Shown here: positions 1 to 8,188 of the stretch, one piece after another | Position numbering within the stretch: the stretch's first letter is position 1 | Layout: each line of letters opens with the position of its first letter | From: Clostridia bacterium | Lineage (GTDB): Bacteria > Bacillota > Clostridia > TANB77 > CAG-508 | Reading direction: 5' to 3' | Length of the DNA: 49,183 bases | Assembly: GCA_900759475.1 (NCBI GenBank) | Contig: CAAEVK010000005.1 | Location: 1-49,183, forward strand | Program-made: the position numbers and the translations under genes | Notes under the pieces: generated by a model | Told to the model about the DNA's origin: nothing | Databases searched by the model: none | Seen by the model: only the letters and a program-made list of their open reading frames with translations

Positions 1-122
1 CTTTTACTTTTCTTTAATTATTTGGTAATACTTTTGTATTACCGCTTGGTTTCTTCTTTCAAAGGATTTTATTGTTTACTTTTCAATGTACTTTTCTCTA
101 AACTTCGTCAGAGACGTTTTTT
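1..122 (-). other. Leader region downstream of tandem promoters, probable rRNA operon leader
   Basis: No ORF is visible. The transcript from the promoter at 123-151 runs off the left edge through this stretch. It contains a small hairpin (GGTAATAC at 24-31, GTATTACC at 36-43) and a segment reading ACATTGAAAAGTAAACAA on the minus strand, which resembles the leader and spacer sequences around Firmicute rRNA genes. The rRNA assignment is an inference; the structural RNA itself lies outside the window. Confidence 0.45.
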
Positions 123-151
123 ATTATACTACCTTAAAACACAAATGTCAA
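123..151 (-). promoter_or_regulatory. Consensus sigma-A promoter (proximal of two)
   Basis: On the minus strand TTGACA (151-146) and TATAAT (128-123) are separated by exactly 17 nt, a perfect match to the consensus. It points to the left edge of the window. With the second promoter about 185 bp upstream it forms the tandem arrangement usual for rRNA operons. Confidence 0.8.
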
Positions 152-308
152 CATTTTTTTGAAAAATTTTTAAACTTCTTTAAGCATAATAAAAAACTAG
201 TAATGAGTGCTTTTTATTTTATTCTTAAAGTTGAAAAATTATTACTAATTTCTTAACATTTACTATGTACTTTTAAAATATTTTTCGTTTGTTTCTTGGT
301 ACTTTTTA

Positions 309-337
309 ATAATAACATAACAAGTTTGCTTTGTCAA
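309..337 (-). promoter_or_regulatory. Near-consensus sigma-A promoter (distal of two)
   Basis: On the minus strand TTGACA (337-332), a 17-nt spacer and TATTAT (314-309). It has the same orientation as the promoter at 123-151. The stretch 152-440 holds only this promoter and AT-rich sequence; I see no gene in it. Confidence 0.7.
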
Positions 338-440
338 CAGAAATTTATAAGAATTTTTTGGAATTTCAGGTATAATTTATATTTTGCAAAAAACTTAAAA
401 TTACAAGATATAAATTGGATAATCACTATTGTTTACAAAA

Positions 441-675
441 TTAAATTTCTACTAATATAGTCTCTTCTCCAATGCACTTTATTTTTTCCCACGGAATTAC
501 AATATCATTTCCACTTGAAAATACATTAAAAAATTTTGTGCTTCCAGGCACTATTATAGATGTTATTGTACCGGTTTCTAAATCTGCTGTTACATCCTGT
601 ACAAATCCGTAGTCTTCTTCCATCGCTAATATTAATTACCTCCTTATGTTTAAAATCCAAACCTTTATGTGCCAT
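441..675 (-). CDS. ymxH: YlmC/YmxH family PRC-barrel sporulation protein (one CGG +1 frameshift)
   Basis: A 77-residue protein once the C of an in-frame CGG (607-609, codon 23) is skipped. The family is a small PRC-barrel-like protein found beside sigG or other spore genes; its biochemical role is not established. Start: ATG at 675 after the strong ribosome site AGGAGGG. The frame before the CGG reads VINISDGRRL and the frame after it reads GFVQDVTADLETG, which together give the typical family core (DGRRLG-FV). The glycine at the shift is the conserved one. Without the shift the second half, with the IPWEKI motif, is lost. It is the last gene of the sporulation cluster, about 75 bp beyond sigG. 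Confidence 0.85.
607..609 (-). other. CGG +1 recoding site in ymxH
   Basis: Codons CTA-CGG-A. Skipping C gives GGA (Gly23), the conserved Gly of the DGRRLGFV segment. Reading CGG as a triplet leaves the family frame. Confidence 0.9.
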
Positions 676-750
676 TTATTTCCCTCCTACAATATTATAT
701 ATATTCTATAATCTATATTTTAGAATTTTAAAACATAGGCTATGCCTATG

Positions 751-1524
751 TTATTTGTACAATTTCTTTATTCTTTCTATGGCACTTTTCTCCAAACGTG
801 AAACTTGTGCTTGAGAAATACCAATTTCATCTGCTACTTCCATTTGTGTTCTTCCATCAAAAAAACGTTTTGATATAATTAGTTTTTCTCTATCATTAAG
901 TTTTTTCATTGCTTCTTGTATGGTTATGTTTTCTGCCCATAATTCATCTGTATTTTTATTGTCCTTTACTTGATCCATTACATAAATGCTATCTGTTCCA
1001 TCATTGTATACTGGTTCTTGTAAAGATATAGGATCTTGAATTGCATCTAAGCAAAAGGCAATTTCCTCTTTTTCTATTTCTAATGCTTTTGCAATTTCTT
1101 CTATAGTTGGTTCTCTTTGTGTTTCTTTTACCATTCTATCTTTGTATTGTATAATTTTATAGGCTAAATCTCTTACAGACCTACTTACTCTTACCATGTT
1201 ATTATCTCTTAAGTATCTTCGTATTTCTCCAATTATCATTGGCACTGCATATGTGCTAAATTGTACATTTAAAGTAGTGTCAAAGTTATCAATTGCTTTA
1301 ATTAGTCCTACACATCCTATTTGAAATAAATCGTCTGCATTTTCACCTCTTCCTCCAAATCTTTGTACTACACTTAATACTAACCTTAAATTGCCATTAA
1401 TAAATTTTTCCCTTGCTTGTATATTTCCTTCTTTTATTTTTAATAATAGTTCATTTTTTTCTTTATTTGATAGCACAGGTAACTTTGAAGTATTTACTCC
1501 ACAGATTTCGACCTTGTTTATCAA
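751..1524 (-). CDS. sigG: RNA polymerase sporulation sigma factor SigG
   Basis: A 257-residue sigma-70 family protein, the normal SigG length. SigG directs late forespore gene expression. The N-terminus INKVEICGVNTSKLPVL is the SigG signature, followed by region 2 (LRLVLSVVQRFGGRGENADDLFQIG, shown in part here as NADDLFQIGCVGLIKAIDNF) and a C-terminal region 4 helix-turn-helix (MEVADEIGISQAQVSRLEKS). I chose TTG at 1524 because AAGGAGG lies 7 nt upstream; the longer frame to 1572 has no such site. The gene has no in-frame CGG and reads through intact. It follows sigE, as in other spore formers. Confidence 0.95.
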   Translation of the reverse strand: MINKVEICGVNTSKLPVLSNKEKNELLLKIKEGNIQAREKFINGNLRLVLSVVQRFGGRGENADDLFQIGCVGLIKAIDNFDTTLNVQFSTYAVPMIIGEIRRYLRDNNMVRVSRSVRDLAYKIIQYKDRMVKETQREPTIEEIAKALEIEKEEIAFCLDAIQDPISLQEPVYNDGTDSIYVMDQVKDNKNTDELWAENITIQEAMKKLNDREKLIISKRFFDGRTQMEVADEIGISQAQVSRLEKSAIERIKKLYK

Positions 1525-1592
1525 ATGAAAACCTCCTTTTGGAATAATAATATTATCTACATTATTTCCCAATAGGAGATTATTTATTCTTT

Positions 1593-2325
1593 TTATCCTG
1601 TTTTGCTTAAAATGTCTTTTTTCATTTTACTAATAGCTTTTTTTTCAAGTCTTGATATATAACTTTGAGATATTCCGCAACATATCTGCAACTTCTTTTT
1701 GTGTTTTTTCATTTCCTGTAATGAAACCAAATCGTAATTCCATAATGTTTTTTTCTCGATTATTTAGTTTAGCAATAGATGCTCTTAATAAAGTTTTATC
1801 TACTTCATCTTCTATTCTTCTGGAAGTTACATCTGGATCTGTCCCTAAAATATCCGATAATAACAATTCATTTCCATCCCCATCTTGGTTTAATGGTTCA
1901 TCAATAGATATTTCTCCTTTTATTCGATTACTTCTCCTTAAATACATTAATATTTCATTTTCTATACAGCGAGAAGAATATGTAGCTAGTTTAATATTTT
2001 TTTCAGTATTAAATGTATTAATTGCTTTCATTAGTCCAATTGTACCAATTGATATTAAGTCTTCCATTCCAACTCCTGTGTTTTCAAATTTTTTAGCAAT
2101 GTATACAACTAGTCTTAAATTTCTTTCTACTAATTTTTGTTTTACTTCTAAATTATCTTCTGATAATTGTTTTAATAGCTCTTCTTCCTCTTCTTGGCTA
2201 AGAGGAGGTGGTAATGTTTGACTTCCTCCTATATAATAAATAGGAAAGTTTTCAATTTCATTTTGATTAAAATATTTTACATAAATTGTATTAATACTTT
2301 CCTTAATTAAGTTTAAAATGTTCAT
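1593..2325 (-). CDS. sigE: RNA polymerase sporulation sigma factor SigE precursor (one CGG +1 frameshift)
   Basis: A 243-residue protein when the C of CGG at 1675-1677 (codon 217) is skipped; SigE is the early mother-cell sigma factor. The N-terminus carries the typical pro-sequence region ending in YYIGGSQTLPPPLS, where the precursor is matured by SpoIIGA. Region 2 is visible at MEDLISIGTIGLMKAINTF. Read as triplets the protein ends in RNISKLYIKT and lacks the region 4 recognition helix. After the shift it reads EVADMLG-ISQSYISRLEKKAISKMKK, the canonical end, and stops at 1593. The shift residue is the conserved Gly of the helix-turn-helix. It lies just downstream of spoIIGA. Confidence 0.93.
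1675..1677 (-). other. CGG +1 recoding site in sigE
   Basis: Codons TTG-CGG-A; the C skip gives GGA (Gly217) and restores GISQSYISRLEK, region 4.2. Confidence 0.95.
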
Positions 2326-2342
2326 AATATTTTTCTCCTTTC

Positions 2343-3258
2343 TTATTTTATTGCCTTTGCTTCCAGACTTATTGCATTTTGTTCTAATATATTTATTCCT
2401 ATTAAAGCTGTATATAATCCATTTTTGGTTAAATTTTTCTCATAGATTCCTACAATTGCATTTTCTATTGTTATATCTTCATCTTCTGTTTTAACAATAA
2501 TTTTATCTGGTTTTATACCAACTAATATGCCATTTTCCGTTCCTAATGATGTAAATGGAATTATTTTTAGTTTTGGTACATAATTTAATAGCTCTTCTGG
2601 AATATTTCCTTTTAATATGTTAGATACGTTTTTTATAAATGTATTGGATAGTATTTCTTCTAGCTCTACTGCTTCTGCAACAATAACAGGTGTTTTGGTA
2701 ATTGGCTCTTGTAAGAGATTTCCTGTATCAATCATTGCAGTTAACTGTTTTGCCTTGCCATTTATATGTATTTCAATATGGCAAAATATATCCTTTTTAC
2801 TTATTTTTCCTTTTACAAATTGAAAAGCTATTTTAATAATAATCATTCCTGTAATAGCACCTAAAATAACAATTTTTATTGGATATGTTCCTATAAATAA
2901 ACCATTTTTTATTAAAATATCTTGTGGTTTAATAATATATAACAATGCAAAAGCTACTCCTCCAAAAACAAAAGAAGCTAAATAAAATAATATTAGTTGT
3001 TTTATTAAAACTTTTACATTTTTAGGAAAAAAGGCAATGTATATCATTATAATAGATAAGGCTATCTTTAATAAAATATTGGAATAAATTTCTAGTAATC
3101 CCATAAAAGAAATTACTGCATAAACTCCTCCGTATTATACTAGAGAATATTAATTTTACAGAATTAATTTTTGTTTTATAAATAATTCCTGTTGCATAAA
3201 GAATTAAATAGTTCATAAAAATATTTTCTATTAAAACTACATCTACATAGATAATCAA
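2343..3258 (-). CDS. spoIIGA: Sigma-E processing peptidase SpoIIGA (one CGG +1 frameshift)
   Basis: About 304 residues after skipping the C of CGG at 3130-3132 (codon 43). SpoIIGA is a membrane-embedded aspartic protease that matures pro-SigE at the sporulation septum. The N-terminal half is hydrophobic with several membrane segments; the C-terminal half carries the protease motif AMIDTGNLLQEP (the D-T-G triad) and a later PFTSLGTENGIL segment. The first 42 codons read IIYVDVVLIENIFMNYLILY, the typical start; the C skip joins SSIIG to GVYAVISFMGLLEIY. I chose TTG at 3258, five bases after AGGTGG; GTG at 3267 is the alternative. It is directly upstream of sigE. Confidence 0.92.
3130..3132 (-). 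other. CGG +1 recoding site in spoIIGA
   Basis: Codons ATA-CGG-A; the C skip gives GGA-GGA (Gly-Gly) within the second membrane segment. Confidence 0.9.
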
Positions 3259-3330
3259 ATTTACCACCTATTCTTTGTTTTCTATTTTACTATGCTTGTT
3301 TTAAATTTTGTGTCATTTTTTAGATGCAAA

Positions 3331-3368
3331 AAAAAGAAATAATCTACAATTCTAGATTATTTCTTTTT
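3331..3368 (-). terminator. Hairpin terminator after ftsZ
   Basis: Arms of 16 nt (AAAAAGAAATAATCTA and its complement TAGATTATTTCTTTTT) around a 6-nt loop, with A/T tracts on both sides. It lies just beyond the ftsZ stop codon and before spoIIGA, so it separates the ftsAZ unit from the spoIIGA-sigE unit. Confidence 0.8.
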
Positions 3369-3389
3369 ATTTTTGATTTTTTTATTCTT

Positions 3390-4508
3390 TTATTTTCCTA
3401 ATCCTTTATTTTTTCTTAAAAAAGATGGAATATCTAAATCTGTTTGTGATTGAGTATTTTCATTTGATGTTGGGATTGAATTAATTTTTTTGTTCCAAGT
3501 ATTGGTTACTAAATTTTCTACTCCGATGCTTGAAATTGTCTGTTCTTTTTCAAATCCTGTTGCAATTACTGTTATAACAATTTCATCACCTAGTGATTCG
3601 TCTGTAACAGTACCAAAGATAATATTAGCCTCTGGATCTGCACTTCTTTGAACAAGTTCTGCTGCAATATTAGCTTCATGTAATCCAACATCTACTCCAC
3701 CTGTAATATTAATAATTACTCCATTTGCTCCTTCAATTGATGTTTCTAATAATGGACTTTGAATTGCTTGTTTTGCTGCATCTTCTGCTCTATTTTCTCC
3801 TGATGCTCTACCAATTCCCATATGTGCCATTCCTTTGTCTAACATAATTGTTTTAACATCGGCAAAATCCAAATTAATTAGTCCTGGTGTTGCTATTAAA
3901 TCAGATATTCCTTGAACACCTTGTCTTAAAACATCATCAGCCATTTTAAATGCTTCTATAATAGATGTTTTTCTATCAATTACTTGTAATAGTTTATCAT
4001 TTGGAATAACAACTAATGTGTCTACTTTTCCTTTTAAATTTTCAATTCCACGGTCTGCTTGTGATAATCTTTTTTTTCCTTCAAAAGTAAATGGTTTTGT
4101 TACAACTCCAATTGTTAAAATCCCCATTTCCTTTGCTGCTGAAGCTACAATTGGTGCAGCACCTGTTCCTGTTCCACCACCCATTCCAGCTGTTACAAAA
4201 ACCATATCAGCTCCTTTTAATGCTTCTGCAATTTCTGTTTTGCTTTCTTCTGCTGCTTGAGCTCCTATGTCTGGATTAGCTCCTGCTCCTAAACCTCTTG
4301 TTATTTTTTCACCTATTTGAATTCTAGAAGATGCTTGTGAAAGTAATAGAGCTTGCCTGTCTGTATTAATTGCAATAAATTCTACATTTTTAATTCCTGC
4401 TTGTATCATTCTGTTTACAGCATTGTTTCCAGCACCACCTACACCTATTACTTTAATATTGGCTGTGCCATCCATCATGTAATTATTATCATCGTTACTA
4501 TCGAACAT
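3390..4508 (-). CDS. ftsZ: Cell division protein FtsZ
   Basis: A 372-residue tubulin-like GTPase that forms the division ring. Visible motifs: IKVIGVGGAGNNAVNRM near the N-terminus, the GTP-binding tubulin signature GGGTGTGAAP, and the C-terminal tail DIPSFLRKN that binds FtsA and other partners. Length and tail are normal. Start ATG at 4508. The gene is intact, with no in-frame CGG, which fits avoidance of the recoding site in a highly expressed gene. It lies downstream of ftsA, about 90 bp away. Confidence 0.98.
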   Translation of the reverse strand: MFDSNDDNNYMMDGTANIKVIGVGGAGNNAVNRMIQAGIKNVEFIAINTDRQALLLSQASSRIQIGEKITRGLGAGANPDIGAQAAEESKTEIAEALKGADMVFVTAGMGGGTGTGAAPIVASAAKEMGILTIGVVTKPFTFEGKKRLSQADRGIENLKGKVDTLVVIPNDKLLQVIDRKTSIIEAFKMADDVLRQGVQGISDLIATPGLINLDFADVKTIMLDKGMAHMGIGRASGENRAEDAAKQAIQSPLLETSIEGANGVIINITGGVDVGLHEANIAAELVQRSADPEANIIFGTVTDESLGDEIVITVIATGFEKEQTISSIGVENLVTNTWNKKINSIPTSNENTQSQTDLDIPSFLRKNKGLGK

Positions 4509-4596
4509 AAAGTTTACTCCTCCTTCATTATTTGAGATTTTTTAGAACACGAGTATTGTTCCTTATCCCTCTATATTTTATAAAATTAAAAACTTT

Positions 4597-5827
4597 TTAA
4601 GTATAGAAAAATTCTTTTATTTTTTCTAATGCATTTTTTAGTAAATGGCTTTCGTTTTTTACATCTATGCTACTTGAAACTTTTTTAGCAAATGGTCTAC
4701 TTGCAATATATCTTACTAATGCATAACTTGTCCTGTAATCAGCGCCAATTGTACTTACTAACCTTCCTGTTGATATTTTAACAGGAATATTTAAAATAAT
4801 TTTTCCTGCCATATCGCTTTTATTAATATTAGATATTCCTTGTCCTGTTAAAATTACATTATTAATTTTAGATTTTATTCCTTGTGCAGTAATATCTTTA
4901 TTTACTAAAGAAAAAATTTCTTCAATTCTTGCTTCTATAATTTCTATTAATTCTGAACTTTTAATTGACCTACTTCTTGAATTCCCTTTATAAGTATTTA
5001 AAATAATATCACTGTCATTATCAATAAAAGCCTTTAATGCTAAAGAATATTGTTTTTTTAGTTTATCTGCCTCTTCTTCTGAAATATTTAGCACAAGTAC
5101 AATATCATTTGTAATATTGTCTCCACCAACTGGTATTGTATTAGTATAAATAAAACTACTTCCTTCAAATACACCAATATCTGTATTTCCAGCACCTACA
5201 TCTAATAATAAAATATTGTCACTCATTTCATTATTATCTAATACAACATTTCTTTGTGCAAGTGTTGTTGGAATAATGCCATCTATTTCTAAACCTGCTT
5301 TTCTAAAAATATTGCAAAGTTCTTTTACATACTCTTTATCTGCTAAAATAACTTGTGCTTTTAAGGTAAAACTTGAACTTAAACTTCCTACCGGATCATC
5401 TTTTATGTCTCCATTATCTAAAACAAATTTTCCTGGTACAATATCAATTAATGTTTTATCATCTGGTATATCAATGTCTTTTACCTGAATAATTGCTGAA
5501 GTTACATCTTTTGTTGATATTCCCGCATATTTGTCCTTTGTTTCTTTTACAATTGTATTTTGAACAATTGTTACATACTTACCTGGAATTGTTGTATACG
5601 CAGAGTTTATTTTTAAATTTAATTCTTCTTCTGCTTCTTTAACTGTTTTTGATATAGCAATTGCTAGTTCTTCTGGATTGATGATTTTTCCTTTTTTGAT
5701 TCCATTACATTTGCAAAGTGTATTACAAGTAACTTCTATTTGATTAAAATTATTTACTTTACCAACTACTGTACTTACTCGCGATGTGCCTATATCAACA
5801 CCAACAATGATATCTCCGAATTGCCAA
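4597..5827 (-). CDS. ftsA: Cell division protein FtsA (TTG start, CGG +1 frameshift at codon 4)
   Basis: A 409-residue actin-like protein that tethers FtsZ to the membrane. It starts at TTG 5827 (GGAGGA ribosome site just upstream) and reads L/M-A-I, then CGG at 5816-5818. The triplet frame ends after ten codons. Skipping the C gives GDIIVGVDIGTSRVSTVVG, the phosphate-1 loop of the actin fold, then an open frame to 4597 with LLLDVGAGNTDIGVF (phosphate-2). FtsA is normally essential in Firmicutes that carry it, and here no full-length product is possible without the shift or an undetected internal start. A C-terminal segment near residue 395 (ALEKIKEFFYT) could be the membrane-targeting helix. 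Confidence 0.93.
5816..5818 (-). other. CGG +1 recoding site at codon 4 of ftsA
   Basis: Codons ATT-CGG-A; the C skip gives GGA and leads into VGVDIGTS. The triplet frame meets TGA within seven codons. Confidence 0.9.
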
Positions 5828-5867
5828 GGTTATTCCTCCATTTTTCAAATTAAATTTTTCAGTCTTT

Positions 5868-5896
5868 AGAATATTATATTTTTCGTAAAAAGTCAA
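5868..5896 (-). promoter_or_regulatory. Probable ftsA-ftsZ promoter
   Basis: On the minus strand TTGACT (5896-5891), 17-nt spacer, TATTCT (5873-5868), about 40 bp upstream of the TTG start of ftsA. Confidence 0.55.
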
Positions 5897-5911
5897 TAGA
5901 ATTCGTTATAT

Positions 5912-5948
5912 TTTTGTAATAATTTCGTAACAATTTTGTAATAATTTC
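5912..5948 (-). repeat. Tandem 15-nt repeat upstream of the ftsA promoter
   Basis: TTTTGTAATAATTTC occurs at 5912-5926 and again at 5934-5948, a 22-bp period (two helical turns), immediately upstream of the predicted -35 box. The spacing suggests a regulator-binding site; the regulator is unknown. Confidence 0.6.
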
Positions 5949-6136
5949 TTGTATCCTGCATTACCGTAAGTTTAACATTTTTTCTTTTTTAACACCTGCT
6001 TAACAACAGACCATATATTAATTCTTACGTCGCTTAAAAACACATAACTACGTTACAAATTACAGCATGTTTAGATTCGAGCTCATCTCTTTCATTCTTT
6101 CAAAAATTAAGAATAATAACATGACTACCATAATAT

Positions 6137-6202
6137 TATAGAATGATAAAAGTAATCATATTATTAAGTGTACTTTAATATAATTACTTTTATCATTCTA
6201 TA
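6137..6202 (-). repeat. Perfect 20-bp inverted repeat (long hairpin) downstream of sbp
   Basis: Arms 6137-6156 (TATAGAATGATAAAAGTAAT) and 6183-6202 are exact complements around a 26-nt, partly self-complementary loop. It sits 77 bp beyond the sbp stop. It could end the murA-ftsQ-sbp transcript, although no T-run follows on the minus strand, or be a small MITE-like repeat. Confidence 0.6.
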
Positions 6203-6278
6203 GCAACACCTTTAAAAAGTAATAAAATTTGTCTTTATTCATTTAATCATTTGCTTACTAATCATCCTATATGTACTT

Positions 6279-6653
6279 CTACTTTTTTTCATTGTTAATA
6301 ATAACTTTTTTCTTTTTATCCCATTTTTCAATGTAATATCTTCTAATAATAGAAAGGTTTGTAAACATTCTTCCTACAAAAACAATAATTGCTGCTAAAT
6401 AAATATCCACATTTAATTTTTGGCCTAAATAGGTTAATGCAATTGATAATATTGCATTGCCAAAAAAGCCAGAAATAAAAATTTTTATATCAAAGTTTCC
6501 TTTGACTACAGAACTAATTCCTCCAAAAACAGAATCTAGTGCAGCAATAATGGCTATGGCTAAATAACCCGAATATGTATATGGTATCATTGGAGCATTA
6601 ATTCCAATTAATGCTCCTACTAAACATCCTATTAATATTGCTATTACAATCAT
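6279..6653 (-). CDS. sbp: Small basic protein (DUF1290 family, Sbp)
   Basis: A 124-residue membrane protein with several hydrophobic helices, GINAPMIPYTYSGYLAIAII near the start and a basic tail (KWDKKKKVIINNEKK). The family is found in division clusters of Firmicutes between the DUF881 genes and ftsA; its function is not settled. Its start overlaps the end of the upstream DUF881 gene by 4 nt, so the two are translationally coupled. Confidence 0.88.
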   Translation of the reverse strand: MIVIAILIGCLVGALIGINAPMIPYTYSGYLAIAIIAALDSVFGGISSVVKGNFDIKIFISGFFGNAILSIALTYLGQKLNVDIYLAAIIVFVGRMFTNLSIIRRYYIEKWDKKKKVIINNEKK

Positions 6654-7351
6654 TCTTTTACCTCCTCTGCATTCTTAATTTCTATATTTCCTTCATATTT
6701 AGGAATAATAATAGAATCTTCCCTATTAATTCTAGCAGTTTTATTATTAGCCTTGATTTCTTTATCCATATATCCATATGTCTTTAATGTTAATTCACTC
6801 TCTAAGTAGGTTTGGTTTCCAATTGCTTTTACAACATAAGGTGACATTAAAGGCATTCCATTCATTTTAATAAAACCATCACTAATATTTTTGATATCTG
6901 TCATACTAACAACTCGTTGATCATTAATAGAAATTGCTTCTGCTCCTGCCAACTTTAATGCATTTACTAATAAGAATAAGTCATATTCATCAATTTTTGC
7001 ATATTCGTTGTCTTCTAATGTAATAACAATACCGCTTCCTTGTACTTCTGTTGTTCCTAGTGCTTGTTTTGCTTGTGCTAATTCCTTTTCTAATAAACTA
7101 TATGCTTCTTGATTGTTCACAATTTTTTCATTATATTCTGCTATCATTGTTTTGGTCTCTTCTAATTTTTTGCTTGCTTCCTCTTGCTTTGTTTTCCAGT
7201 TTGTTATTTCGATTCTTAATTCTGCCTCTCTCATATTTTCTAATGATTCAATATCTGTTTCATCTATTGTTCGAAACTGTACTAAAGTTACTGCTACTAA
7301 TAGTGCAATCATAGCACTAATAATTATTAGCATTACTCTTTTTCCTTTCAC
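6650..7351 (-). CDS. DUF881 family division-cluster protein (second copy)
   Basis: 233 residues: one N-terminal membrane helix (about 8-26), a coiled-coil stretch (about 40-95, rich in E and K), then the DUF881 domain with GSGIVITLEDNEY, NALKLAGAEAISINDQRVV and PYVVKAIGN. Family members are membrane-anchored proteins of unknown role encoded near ftsQ, sbp and ftsA. The gene overlaps sbp by 4 nt and follows the first DUF881 copy by 36 bp. Confidence 0.88.
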   Translation of the reverse strand: MKGKRVMLIIISAMIALLVAVTLVQFRTIDETDIESLENMREAELRIEITNWKTKQEEASKKLEETKTMIAEYNEKIVNNQEAYSLLEKELAQAKQALGTTEVQGSGIVITLEDNEYAKIDEYDLFLLVNALKLAGAEAISINDQRVVSMTDIKNISDGFIKMNGMPLMSPYVVKAIGNQTYLESELTLKTYGYMDKEIKANNKTARINREDSIIIPKYEGNIEIKNAEEVKE

Positions 7352-7387
7352 TTTGTCTCACCTCATTTATTCTACATTTCTTAAATA

Positions 7388-8098
7388 CTAAAAATTCATA
7401 GTACCTTCATATTTAGGGATAGTAATATTGTTTGATTTTTTAAACTTTTTTATTAATCCCAATTGATCTAATTTTTGTTTATATGAGCCTAATGTATCAA
7501 TTCCCATTAACCTTTCTGGAGAACCAATTGCTCTAATTTCGTAGGGGGCACTTACTTTTTGTCCGTTAATTCTAATAACAAGTCCATCACATGTAATTCC
7601 AGTTGTATTTACTATTCTTTGTTGATTGATAGAAATTGCTTCTGCTCCACAGTTTTTTAATTCATTTAATAATACAATTAAATCCTCATCATGTATAATG
7701 TAATCTACTATATTACCAGATGTAACTCCGTCTACATTTAATGTTTTATTATCTTCTAGCACTAAAATAATTCCTTTACCTGTAAGCTCTGTCAAACCTA
7801 ACAAACGGTTAGTTAATTTTATTTCTTCTTCTAAAGCTCCTGAACTACTACTATTTTCTGTCGCCTTTTTTCTTACTTTTTCCAGTTCTTTTTCTGCATT
7901 TTCTAATTGACTATATGTATTGTCATATTGTTCCTTTAGTTTTAAAACCTCATCTCTTAATTTGTCCTCATTAAAAGTTTTAGAAACAGTTTGATTAGCT
8001 AAATTAATTGTTTTTAATTGAATACAAATACCAATTGTTAAAAACATACAAATAATTCCTAATGTAATTAGCATTGTTCTTTTATTCAATCTTTTCAC
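7388..8098 (-). CDS. DUF881 family division-cluster protein (first copy)
   Basis: 236 residues with the same plan as its neighbour: N-terminal membrane helix, coiled coil (about 40-95), and DUF881 motifs GKGIILVLEDNK, LKNCGAEAISINQQRIV and PYEIRAIGS. The two copies share the domain but differ in the loop (a longer insertion, SGNIVDYIIHDED, here). This is a tandem duplication usual in Clostridia; a pair could act as a heteromer. It lies 90 bp downstream of ftsQ. Confidence 0.88.
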   Translation of the reverse strand: MKRLNKRTMLITLGIICMFLTIGICIQLKTINLANQTVSKTFNEDKLRDEVLKLKEQYDNTYSQLENAEKELEKVRKKATENSSSSGALEEEIKLTNRLLGLTELTGKGIILVLEDNKTLNVDGVTSGNIVDYIIHDEDLIVLLNELKNCGAEAISINQQRIVNTTGITCDGLVIRINGQKVSAPYEIRAIGSPERLMGIDTLGSYKQKLDQLGLIKKFKKSNNITIPKYEGTMNF

Positions 8099-8188
8099 CT
8101 TCTTTAAATCTATTTTCTTTATTTTTTTATAATTATATCGATTTTCTCATAATTTTGCAAGATATATTTCATAAGAGAATTCACACCC

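Larger units (their letters stand above)
5828..6278. other. 451-bp intergenic region between sbp and ftsA
   Basis: No gene or tRNA is recognisable on either strand. It holds the probable ftsA promoter (5868-5896), a 15-nt direct repeat (5912-5926 and 5934-5948) and a long hairpin (6137-6202) downstream of sbp. The middle part (about 5960-6130) is less AT-rich but I see no open frame in it. Confidence 0.7.
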
